Shown here piece by piece: positions 1 through 8,563 of a stretch of 41,229 nt of DNA. A program made the translations under genes and the position numbers. Under the pieces are notes generated by a model. It was not told the DNA's origin. It saw only the letters and a list, made by a program, of their open reading frames with translations, and did no database searches. The stretch is from positions 1-41,229 of the forward strand of contig JAFUXG010000040.1 in the NCBI GenBank assembly GCA_017470935.1. The letters are read 5' to 3'. Positions within the stretch are counted from its first letter, which is position 1, and every line of letters begins with the position of its first letter. This stretch comes from Lachnospiraceae bacterium (GTDB lineage Bacteria; Bacillota; Clostridia; Lachnospirales; Lachnospiraceae).

Positions 1-250
1 AGGTCAGATGGCATTTGGAAAGGGGTTAGAACTTCTTGGTGTCCCACAAGAAGCCTAGTGGATGCGAGGCATGGAGGCCTCGCAGGTGCGCCGGAGCCAT
101 GGATGGCGACTAAGCACCTTGCCACGGACGGTATCATACTATATTCGGGGCACCTAGAAGTTCTTATCCCGTCCAACACGCCATCTGACCTGAGGGTATC
201 TGTGCAAGTCAGACGGCGTACGGTTTCAAAACTTAACTAAACAGTAATTT
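1..250 (-). repeat. Structured repeat, left copy (inverted with respect to the right end)
   Basis: The reverse complement of about positions 110-250 matches the last 140 bases of the window with roughly 11 differences, so this is one of at least two copies in opposite orientation. The copy also folds on itself: positions 1-12 pair perfectly with 180-191. The stem continues imperfectly (TTGGA, AGAACTTCT and GGTGTCCC against their partners between 147 and 179) for about 44 pairs in all, with G-U type differences. The apical part holds smaller hairpins (GCGAGGC/GCCTCGC, and AGGTGC-GCC/GGC-GCACCT). The inner boundary lies just before the ribosome binding site of the next gene. Position 1 is the contig edge, so the other boundary is not seen. 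It could be a structured RNA gene or a palindromic mobile element; I do not recognise the family. Confidence 0.8.
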
Positions 251-262
251 AGGAGAAAAATA

Positions 263-694
263 ATGAAGGATCATATTAATAGCAAACTATTTAAATACCT
301 ATTTTTATTTATAACTGGCGGCTTCACCTATTTCTACATGGAGATCATATTCAGAGGCTTTTCCCATTACTCAATGATAATATGCGGAGGTCTTGCCTTT
401 GTGCTTTGTGGTGTTCTTAACCAGGCAACCCATTTCAGGCTGTCTGTTATAAGCCAGATGCTAATATCTACAGTTATTATCACTTCACTAGAGCTTATTA
501 CCGGATATATTGTTAATATTAGATTACACTTAAATGTATGGGACTATTCAAGACTGCCATATAACTTTCACGGCCAGATATGTGCTGCATATTCTTTTAT
601 ATGGATGCTGCTGTCATTGCTATGTATCGTGATAGATGATCTCATTAGGTGGAAGATATTCGATGAAGAGAGACCCAGTTATAGGATACTCTAA
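263..694 (+). CDS. Small integral membrane protein, putative ABC-transporter type IV (PF06541) family
   Basis: A 143-aa protein with four hydrophobic segments. The N-terminal pattern GGFTYFYMEIIFRG...SHYSM followed by a Gly-Gly-Leu membrane segment, and the later NVWDYS...FHGQICAAYS, are typical of the PF06541 (COG4905) family. These proteins are called putative ABC-transporter permeases without good functional proof. The start has AGGAG eight bases upstream, and that ribosome site touches the inner end of the structured repeat. The gene is alone and converges on groEL. Membrane location is secure from composition; the transport role is only the family label. Confidence 0.7.
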   Translation: MKDHINSKLFKYLFLFITGGFTYFYMEIIFRGFSHYSMIICGGLAFVLCGVLNQATHFRLSVISQMLISTVIITSLELITGYIVNIRLHLNVWDYSRLPYNFHGQICAAYSFIWMLLSLLCIVIDDLIRWKIFDEERPSYRIL

Positions 695-849
695 TTATAA
701 CCCATAGAGCTATGGGGGCACTATCATCTCACCTCACTTCGTTCGGCTCGATAGAGTGCACCCATCCAATAACACAATAAAAGGAAAAACCGACTTGCAA
801 GCGAGCTTGCGTCGGTTTTTCCTTTACTGTGTTGCTCTATGGGCTATAA
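695..849. repeat. Nested palindromic intergenic unit between convergent genes
   Basis: The whole gap folds. An outer stem joins 695-710 to 834-849 (15 of 16 pairs) and encloses two hairpins: 712-765 (ATGGG-GCACT arms) and 771-833, which includes the terminator. This is more structure than a terminator needs and resembles a small extragenic palindromic unit. Confidence 0.7.
781..824. terminator. Bidirectional rho-independent terminator
   Basis: A perfect 14-bp stem (AAGGAAAAACCGAC and its complement) closes over a GCAAGC-rich loop region. The A-run on one arm and the T-run on the other give a U-tract in both directions. It can end both the membrane-protein transcript from the left and the groESL transcript from the right. 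Confidence 0.85.
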
Positions 850-2493
<1,644 letters not shown>

Positions 2494-2627
2494 TTATTGA
2501 TATATCCTACGGATATATTTTATTATAATCTGCCTGTAATTATCATAGACTGCATATCAGCATTCCCACAGGCAATTCATAGCTCTTATATACCATATAG
2601 CTCATTATCAGATAATATGGTCACAGA

Positions 2628-2915
2628 TTATCCCTCTACCACAGCATGAATATTCTTCTGCTCAACGATGATGAACTTCTCGCCGTCCAACTCAACATCA
2701 TTGCCTGAATAACGTGAATAGATAACCTTATCCCCAACCTTAACCTGCATCTCTACCTGCTTGCCGTCAACAACCTCTCCGGGACCAACTGCAACCACCT
2801 CAGCATACTGCGGCTTCTCCTGTGAAGCTGTCGGAAGCACGATACCTGACTTGGTGGTCTCTTCTGCAACACACTCCTTGAGTACAACTCTTGAACCTAA
2901 TGGAACTAACTTCAT
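2628..2915 (-). CDS. groES: 10-kDa co-chaperonin GroES
   Basis: Co-chaperonin of 95 aa that caps the GroEL ring. Recognised from MKLVPLGSRVVL at the N-terminus, the mobile-loop region TTKSGIVLP, and GDKVIYSRYSG...EKFIIVEQKNI near the end. The ATG follows AAAGGAGG with normal spacing; a longer reading frame upstream runs through the leader and CIRCE element and is not the protein start. First gene of the operon, directly downstream of a sigma-A type promoter and CIRCE. Confidence 0.98.
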   Translation of the reverse strand: MKLVPLGSRVVLKECVAEETTKSGIVLPTASQEKPQYAEVVAVGPGEVVDGKQVEMQVKVGDKVIYSRYSGNDVELDGEKFIIVEQKNIHAVVEG

Positions 2916-3027
2916 TACAATTCCTCCTTTTATCAAAGCTATTATTGTCATGCAATCATGCAGCTTCTTGAAACAATACCGTGTGACTATTACAGGAATA
3001 TACATTATTGATTGCATCCTTTTTTCG

Positions 3028-3054
3028 TTAGCACTCACTTTGGTCGAGTGCTAA
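3028..3054 (-). promoter_or_regulatory. CIRCE operator (HrcA binding site)
   Basis: Perfect inverted repeat TTAGCACTC-N9-GAGTGCTAA, the consensus HrcA operator. It lies about ten bases downstream of the groES -10 box, around the expected transcription start. No hrcA gene is in the window. Confidence 0.97.
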
Positions 3055-3064
3055 CACGATTACT

Positions 3065-3092
3065 ATTTTACCCTATTTTTCCAAAAAATCAA
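3065..3092 (-). promoter_or_regulatory. groESL promoter, sigma-A type
   Basis: On the minus strand: -35 TTGATT, 16-bp spacer, -10 TAAAAT, followed by the CIRCE element. Confidence 0.8.
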
Positions 3093-3117
3093 CCCCTAAT
3101 TTAAAAAAACAGAAAAA

Positions 3118-3834
3118 TTATTTATTCAGACACATAATCTGTTCATCCTCATCCCATATCGCATATTGACCATAATCAACTATTCTTATACCATCGATGG
3201 ATGCTACGAATGATGCATCAAGCTTTATAATTGGTCTATCCTCACACTGTTTTATGATTTCACTTGCCGCCTCCAATTCACCATCGAGCACCTTCTTTAC
3301 CTCACCCACCTCAGCAATTACGCATCCTTTAATTTCATTAATGTATTTCATATTATTTATATAATATTCCCTGCCGTAATATTGAAGATCATATATCATA
3401 TCCATATATCTGTTGTGCCATCCTTCAAGATCACAGTTCATTGCATTCACTTTATCATATACCTCCCTTTTCTTTTCATAATATATCATGCTGTATCCTT
3501 CTATTTCCGTTGCAAGCTTTGCCTTTGATACTTCACATTCAAGATATACCAGCAAAGGGAAAATACATACCATATTTTTAATAAATGGTTTTGCATTTTC
3601 ATAGATGATCTTATGTCTGTCAATCGTCTTCTCATTAACTATATCCATATAAAATATGTATCCTTCTGTATATCTTTTATAAAAGCTCTTCAAACCTCCA
3701 ATAACACTATTGATATCAGCAATAGACATAGCATTGTAAAAGAATGGACTTGATATTCTTATATTAAAGTAACTGTTATTATCCATATTGCTCCCATACA
3801 TACTTGTTTTATTCTTTACATTATTTTCACACAT
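3118..3834 (-). CDS. Uncharacterised helical protein (238 aa)
   Basis: I do not recognise the family. No signal peptide or clear membrane span is seen. The protein is rich in charged and Tyr/Met residues, with long predicted helices from about residue 95 to 195. It ends with a short segment (GIRIVDYGQYAIWDEDEQ) that looks like a compact beta element. A strong AGGAGG lies eight bases before the ATG. It sits about 70 bp downstream of the AAA+ ATPase on the same strand and is last in the run of unknown genes, so it may be a substrate or partner of that ATPase; this is inference from position only. Confidence 0.7.
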   Translation of the reverse strand: MCENNVKNKTSMYGSNMDNNSYFNIRISSPFFYNAMSIADINSVIGGLKSFYKRYTEGYIFYMDIVNEKTIDRHKIIYENAKPFIKNMVCIFPLLVYLECEVSKAKLATEIEGYSMIYYEKKREVYDKVNAMNCDLEGWHNRYMDMIYDLQYYGREYYINNMKYINEIKGCVIAEVGEVKKVLDGELEAASEIIKQCEDRPIIKLDASFVASIDGIRIVDYGQYAIWDEDEQIMCLNK

Positions 3835-3903
3835 AACTCAATCCTCCTGTTAAATATATTCCATCCGAAAGTCATCGGATGATGATTACCTCTTCGCCTA
3901 TGC

Positions 3904-5682
3904 TCATATTACAGCAAAGCCCATAACCGGCTTGGTCTTAGAACATCTTTCCCCTTTAAGCTCTGATATTGTACACTTCAATGTATTAATATCAATAATC
4001 TCAATATCATTCGGATCAGAGCTATTGATAAAAGAAGCAAATGCCACCTGCTCAATATAATGCTGCATAATAATTCTTACTTCTCTGGCATTAGCAAAAT
4101 TATCATTATCCTTAATGCTATCAATATATGCCGAGAGTAATTCATAACATTCTTCTTCATCTTCTTTATTAATAATAAAGCCCTCTCTGTCAGCCATCAT
4201 ACGGAATATGAGGAACAGCTCATCATTTGTGTAGGATGTGAAGCTAAGCACATTAGAAATCCTTGATTTAAGCCCCGTATCAAGCTCATAGAAGTCCTCT
4301 GCCCTGCTTTCATATATAGCAAAGATCACAACCGTGGATGAATCCATCTCCATATATCTCACAAATTCTTTAACTGCCTCCCCTGCAAAGCTGTCATTAG
4401 TCATGAGGCAGTCAGCCTCGTCAACAAATATTACGCCTCCCTTTGCACCCTCATCGCTGAACATCGCCGTAATCTTATCAGCCGTATGTCCGACATACTT
4501 CCCCACAAGATCAGCCTTACAGCATTTCATGAACCTACCGTTGGTAATCCCCTCCTCTGCCAGTCCACATGAATATGCCTCTGCAAAGGAGGTTTTTCCT
4601 ACTCCGGGAGGACCTGTAAATACAGTATGCAAGGGAAAACTAATACCGTTTTTACTTCTTGCAATGCCAAATCTTCTTAACGCAATAAGCCTTTGCAGCT
4701 TATTTTTCACCTCCTCCTGTCCATACAGCGCATCAAGCATCTCCTTGTACCCAAGCCTTCCATTCAATTCGGGAATTTCAAAATCATCAGCCTCAATCCT
4801 GTCATGCCCATTTCTCTTAGCCTTCATTACTGCATTTTTAACAAATATAGCTACATCCTTATCTGTAAAATCCGGACCTCTAAAGCTCATAAGCTTCCAT
4901 ACCAGCTCTGCAGGATCAATACTATCATCAACAATCTCCCCTCGATCTTCAAGCTCTTCAACAAAGCATTTTTGGTAATATTCAGAGCTTGGATGTACTA
5001 TATCAACACATATAAAGCCATTCTCCCAGCTAAGTACCTTCATCGTGTAATCACTCATCCCGGGATAATATAAGAATATAGGATACGGATAGTCCTCATA
5101 CTCATCCAAGACACGCTTTATCACCTCCAATGCCTCCGCATGTAAGCTTTTAACAGATACCTCTATAAGCAGCGGTTTTCCAAAAAACTGCGACTTATTG
5201 TTAATTATCATGGTTTCTTCTACTCTGCCTTCTCTTTTTGTAATCTCAAGAAGCTTATGAATCGCAACCTTAATATTGCTGCTTTTATCAGTTATTTTCT
5301 TTTCTGATATGTTACCCTTTTTACCTCCGTTTCTCTTTTCTGTAAGCTTTGCCTTTATTTCCTTTAGCATCTCTAAGTCTTCATCACTGAATTCATTCGT
5401 ATTAGCCTTGACATTCCCATCCTGCTCATCAAGGCTTCCCTCTTCACCCTCCATTACCAGATATGCCTGTATAGTCCTTAATACATCATTACGGTCAGGC
5501 TCACGGTGAGAATTGGTTAGGATGAATCTCTCACACCCATTATTATCTGTTTTCTTTTCTATAATAGCATTGACATTAGCATATAAATGCTCCGCTTCCC
5601 TTACAGCTTTAGAAGAGTCCTTATCATCTTTCCAGCCAAAGCCCTGTTTCACTTTATCCTCGTACCATTCAGGCAGCATCAT
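3904..5682 (-). CDS. AAA+ ATPase, CbxX/CfxQ type, with long N-terminal region
   Basis: A 592-aa protein whose C-terminal half is a single AAA+ module: Walker A GPPGVGKT at 357-364, Walker B VIFVDEAD at 417-424 and an arginine-finger motif DTGLKSRI near 468. The DLVGKYVGHTA segment at about 391-401 is the signature of the CbxX/CfxQ subgroup, which includes Rubisco activase CbbX and the EccA-like ATPases of type VII secretion. These act as cytoplasmic hexameric remodelling motors. The first 300 residues are not recognisable; they contain a Lys/Asn-rich low-complexity stretch near 105-135. Its ATG overlaps the stop of the upstream small gene (ATGA), which implies translational coupling. No Rubisco or WXG100 gene is nearby, so the substrate is unknown. 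Confidence 0.88.
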   Translation of the reverse strand: MMLPEWYEDKVKQGFGWKDDKDSSKAVREAEHLYANVNAIIEKKTDNNGCERFILTNSHREPDRNDVLRTIQAYLVMEGEEGSLDEQDGNVKANTNEFSDEDLEMLKEIKAKLTEKRNGGKKGNISEKKITDKSSNIKVAIHKLLEITKREGRVEETMIINNKSQFFGKPLLIEVSVKSLHAEALEVIKRVLDEYEDYPYPIFLYYPGMSDYTMKVLSWENGFICVDIVHPSSEYYQKCFVEELEDRGEIVDDSIDPAELVWKLMSFRGPDFTDKDVAIFVKNAVMKAKRNGHDRIEADDFEIPELNGRLGYKEMLDALYGQEEVKNKLQRLIALRRFGIARSKNGISFPLHTVFTGPPGVGKTSFAEAYSCGLAEEGITNGRFMKCCKADLVGKYVGHTADKITAMFSDEGAKGGVIFVDEADCLMTNDSFAGEAVKEFVRYMEMDSSTVVIFAIYESRAEDFYELDTGLKSRISNVLSFTSYTNDELFLIFRMMADREGFIINKEDEEECYELLSAYIDSIKDNDNFANAREVRIIMQHYIEQVAFASFINSSDPNDIEIIDINTLKCTISELKGERCSKTKPVMGFAVI

Positions 5683-5969
5683 ACCTCATCACCTCCCAGC
5701 TCCCAGTTACCATATCTGCCAAACATATATTCATATACAGGGTTGTATTCATCTATCCACAACTGTCTTAACACCCTGTCCATCAGTATAAATTCTTCAT
5801 CACTTATATCTGATGCATCAAGTCCGAAAAATTCAAAAAATCGTATTGCAGCTCCGGTAACACTGCCAAGTACAAATAAGCGTTCTGCCAATATCTCAGC
5901 ACTCGATGCTTCTTTGATAAATTCATCAATATGCTCTTTAAAAAAATCAATAACATCCTTTTTCTTCAT
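5679..5969 (-). CDS. Small acidic protein coupled to the AAA+ ATPase
   Basis: A 96-aa protein starting MKKKDVIDFFKEHIDEF, mostly helical and acidic, with no family I can name. I chose the ATG because AAGGAG lies about nine bases upstream; an in-frame GTG seven codons earlier overlaps that ribosome site. The stop overlaps the start of the CbxX-type ATPase by four bases, the arrangement expected of an obligate partner such as an adaptor, but that role is inference. Confidence 0.7.
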   Translation of the reverse strand: MKKKDVIDFFKEHIDEFIKEASSAEILAERLFVLGSVTGAAIRFFEFFGLDASDISDEEFILMDRVLRQLWIDEYNPVYEYMFGRYGNWELGGDEV

Positions 5970-6027
5970 AATCACATTCTCCTTTTTCACAGCATTGTCT
6001 ATATCAGTCTTAAGTCTCTCGCAGCCA

Positions 6028-6084
6028 TCATGTCAATGCCGACATTGGCGCAATATAATATTCATATATTGTGTGCAGCACCAC
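6028..6084 (-). CDS. Possible 18-aa leader peptide
   Basis: A very strong ribosome site (AGGGAGGTGG) is followed four bases later by GTG GTG CTG, opening an 18-codon frame (VVLHTIYEYYIAPMSALT). Its TGA overlaps an ATGATG that opens a further ten-codon frame. It lies between a terminator and the small acidic gene. It could be a leader peptide or a decayed gene start; there is no evidence that it is expressed. Confidence 0.25.
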   Translation of the reverse strand: MVLHTIYEYYIAPMSALT

Positions 6085-6114
6085 AAAACCACCTCCCTTC
6101 TGCAATATTTGTGT

Positions 6115-6171
6115 AAATAAAAAGAGCATACCTGCAATATACCCAAACCGGATATACCGCCTGATATGCTC
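6115..6171 (-). terminator. Rho-independent terminator after the Com-like gene
   Basis: On the minus strand, GAGCATA...TATGCTC forms a stem with an inner ATATCC/GGGTATAT extension, followed by TTTTTATTT. It separates the 655-aa gene plus Com-like gene from the downstream small gene and ATPase. Confidence 0.7.
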
Positions 6172-6244
6172 CTGCCTTGATCACTCACACAATTATTACA
6201 CTATGCATGGTGCCTATTTGCTAAGTAGCAATTATTAATATATT

Positions 6245-6403
6245 CTAATTATTTTTATCTCTCATATGTGCCAGATCTATTATTCTTACCTTTTTGCATC
6301 TGGGACATTTGATAGATATTTCACCGGTATTATTTCTCCCTCCCATATCAAAAAGCCTTCTGTTACAATACCCGCACATAACACTTTTCATATTAGTATT
6401 CAT
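6245..6403 (-). CDS. Com-like zinc-ribbon protein (52 aa)
   Basis: A short gene encoding 52 residues with two CxxC knuckles: CGYC at 10-13 and CPRC at 33-36. The layout CxxCNRRLFDM...GEISIKCPRCKK closely follows the Mu-type Com family (PF10122), small zinc-finger proteins known in phage Mu as translational activators of mom. Its ATG begins one base after the stop codon of the upstream 655-aa gene, so the two are co-transcribed and probably coupled. No mom or Dam-like methylase is next to it. Nucleic-acid binding is likely from the family; the target is unknown. Confidence 0.8.
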   Translation of the reverse strand: MNTNMKSVMCGYCNRRLFDMGGRNNTGEISIKCPRCKKVRIIDLAHMRDKNN

Positions 6404-6404
6404 G

Positions 6405-8372
6405 TTAATCACCTTCTTTTCCAAAAAATACTTCTCTTACATGATCGTCGATTAATATTTCATAGTCTTCTATATTATTATAATCATTCATTTTATTATC
6501 ACCTTCAACATAATTCCTGTACAGGTCCACATACATAGCTTCCACTGCCATATATACCTGCGCATACACGCCGCAATATTCTATAAGATCATCCTCACTC
6601 TCGCACCTTTGCATCAATGTACTTTCTGCCAGTCTCTTTATATAATCTATATAGTTTGGTGAAACCTTAACGTAAGCAAATGAGTTATCCGGAAACACCT
6701 TACGCATAACCTCCTCAATATATATTTCCGAGTCTTTATCCAAGCCCGGATCTGAATTCCTAAATCCGCTCCATAAATATGGTGCAAGAATCCGTTCGCA
6801 AGCTCTCAATGTAAGGGGTGAATAACACATCCAATGTTCATTGTCACCCATTCCAAAATCTTGTTCAATCCACAATTTAATAATTCTATATACCTCTATC
6901 GCTATTATCCTTTTCACATCATCTCCATTTTTCACATAATATTCAACAATACTTTTCTCAAAATTATTTAAAAATTCCTTTCGCTTAGCTATTATTTCAT
7001 TTTCAATTATATTTTTATCCTTAGATTTGGTAAGTCCATGTTTACCTATAAATTCTTTAAGTGCCTTATTATACTTCTTATAATCATTCGGAGCTTTCTT
7101 AAATCCGCATACACCGGGTATTAAACTGACTATTTCATCCAATTCTTGAATAATCTTTTTTGAAATACTATTATCTACTTTTTCTATCTCAGTATAATTC
7201 AGCAAACCGTACTGACACCCTATCTTATCAATTATATGTTTTCCAAGAAGCTTCGCAGCCTCTTTTTCCGCATCAGTCACCTGATGCTCGTACAGATGAG
7301 GGAGTGCAATGCAATGCTCCTGTATATTATTTTTATAAATCGATGCATTAATATCATACTCATTATTGTCAAGATAATATGACTTTAATACACTGTTCAT
7401 TTTCCCTGTACCTATGTAATCCTTTGAATAATCCTCTGAATTCTTTGTATAAGCATTAGTATTATAGATATATATAAATGGAATTCTTGAGTTGAGTTTA
7501 TCATTAAAAACGTCATAGTAATATGCTTTGAATTCCTTTTCATCATCATTTCCTATTGCAAATATACATAAATCCGTCGTACCGGGAACCGCTTCATCCT
7601 TTCCATAGCTGTCTGTAATATATATTCTGTCAATCCCGGCTTCTCTCATAATATTCTTTGCCATCCTTGAAGGCTTGCCGTATACGTGTATGCTAATCCC
7701 TTGTCTCCAGACAACATCACCAAGCTTATCTTCTTCTTTTTCAGTTTGTATCCAATGATACAGACTATTTAACATATCAATCGTGAAGTTATTGTATTTG
7801 AGTATTTTACCCGCTTCAATATCCTTAAGAGCCTCAACATCCTTCTTTTTATATTCTTTAAATCTATTCCTTAAGTCTTCATTATCTATTCTTAGCTCAA
7901 AGCCTTCATTATCAGAGGCATCAATCTCATGTATACAGGTAATACATGAAGCGCTGCCATCACGGCATAATATTCTTCTAATATAAGATGCTTTTTCCAT
8001 AAATAAACTGGCAATATGTGTCTTTGCCTTCTGTCTCATTCCAATTATTTTTATTTCTAATACATTAATAAAAGCTTTTACATTTTCATCATATACATTA
8101 TGTCCGTATCTCTTGTACAATGTAGCTTCAACATCACGTCTCATGACCTTTTTGCCATTTATAGTATAATTATGTTCATATGCAAACCTTATTATATCAT
8201 TCATATAATATAATTTATAATCAGAATAAGCCGGAAAAGATTCAGCATTTCTGCTTTTAATCTTACTCAAATGAGATTTTTCTAATCCCATTATTTTCGC
8301 AGCTTCCGTCAGCGATATTTTAGAATATGGAGAATACCCAATTCTTGAAGCATTAATATATTCATCATTCAT
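6405..8372 (-). CDS. Uncharacterised 655-aa protein with N-terminal helix-turn-helix
   Basis: The N-terminal 70 residues look like an excisionase/MerR-type helix-turn-helix (ISLTEAAKIMGLEKSHLSKI, then a YMNDIIRFAYEH helix). The rest is not recognisable. A middle alpha/beta-like stretch around 225-320 (ISIHVYGKPSRMAKNI..., then DLCIFAIGND and IPFIYIYNTNAY) could be a Rossmann-like fold. Residues after about 390 are helical and charged. A Cys pair (CITC) occurs near 143. No membrane spans. It has a consensus sigma-A promoter with repeated TTGTCAAC motifs upstream, a GGAG ribosome site, and a coupled Com-like gene downstream. A DNA-binding regulator fused to an unknown sensor or effector is a reasonable guess, no more. 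Confidence 0.75.
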   Translation of the reverse strand: MNDEYINASRIGYSPYSKISLTEAAKIMGLEKSHLSKIKSRNAESFPAYSDYKLYYMNDIIRFAYEHNYTINGKKVMRRDVEATLYKRYGHNVYDENVKAFINVLEIKIIGMRQKAKTHIASLFMEKASYIRRILCRDGSASCITCIHEIDASDNEGFELRIDNEDLRNRFKEYKKKDVEALKDIEAGKILKYNNFTIDMLNSLYHWIQTEKEEDKLGDVVWRQGISIHVYGKPSRMAKNIMREAGIDRIYITDSYGKDEAVPGTTDLCIFAIGNDDEKEFKAYYYDVFNDKLNSRIPFIYIYNTNAYTKNSEDYSKDYIGTGKMNSVLKSYYLDNNEYDINASIYKNNIQEHCIALPHLYEHQVTDAEKEAAKLLGKHIIDKIGCQYGLLNYTEIEKVDNSISKKIIQELDEIVSLIPGVCGFKKAPNDYKKYNKALKEFIGKHGLTKSKDKNIIENEIIAKRKEFLNNFEKSIVEYYVKNGDDVKRIIAIEVYRIIKLWIEQDFGMGDNEHWMCYSPLTLRACERILAPYLWSGFRNSDPGLDKDSEIYIEEVMRKVFPDNSFAYVKVSPNYIDYIKRLAESTLMQRCESEDDLIEYCGVYAQVYMAVEAMYVDLYRNYVEGDNKMNDYNNIEDYEILIDDHVREVFFGKEGD

Positions 8373-8450
8373 ATATTTTCTCCTTATTCAAGCATTTTTA
8401 GCTTTCTCGTTACTGTCAACACTTTTTATATTTCTCATTTCTTGTTGACA

Positions 8451-8479
8451 AGTATAATGCAGTGCGCTTCATTTGTCAA
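8451..8479 (-). promoter_or_regulatory. Consensus sigma-A promoter of the 655-aa gene
   Basis: Minus strand: -35 TTGACA, 17-bp spacer, -10 TATACT, one mismatch from consensus overall. TTGTCAAC/GTTGACA motifs are repeated at about 8412, 8442, 8473 and 8503. An imperfect inverted repeat (CTCATTTCTTGTTGACAA at 8435 and its near-complement ending near 8518) brackets the promoter, so operator control is likely. Confidence 0.8.
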
Positions 8480-8512
8480 CTTTTTTTCTAAAAAATTTTT
8501 TTTGTTGACAAG

Positions 8513-8543
8513 AAATGAGTCATCTCCCAAAGATGACTCATTT
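8513..8543 (-). terminator. Terminator-like hairpin after the serpin gene
   Basis: Perfect 13-bp stem (AAATGAGTCATCT and its complement) with a 5-base loop, twenty bases past the serpin stop. The trailing sequence is only moderately T-rich, so it may partly serve as mRNA end protection. Its outer half also overlaps the inverted repeat upstream of the next gene. Confidence 0.65.
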
Positions 8544-8563
8544 GCTATTCAATATTATTTAAT

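Noticed and set aside
58-240. 60-codon frame in the left end repeat
   Set aside because: Lies across the hairpin arms, no ribosome site, composition fits structured RNA or repeat DNA rather than protein.
3904-5682. Rubisco activase CbbX
   Set aside because: Only the AAA+ module matches; no Rubisco gene is present and the 300-residue N-terminal region is foreign to CbbX.
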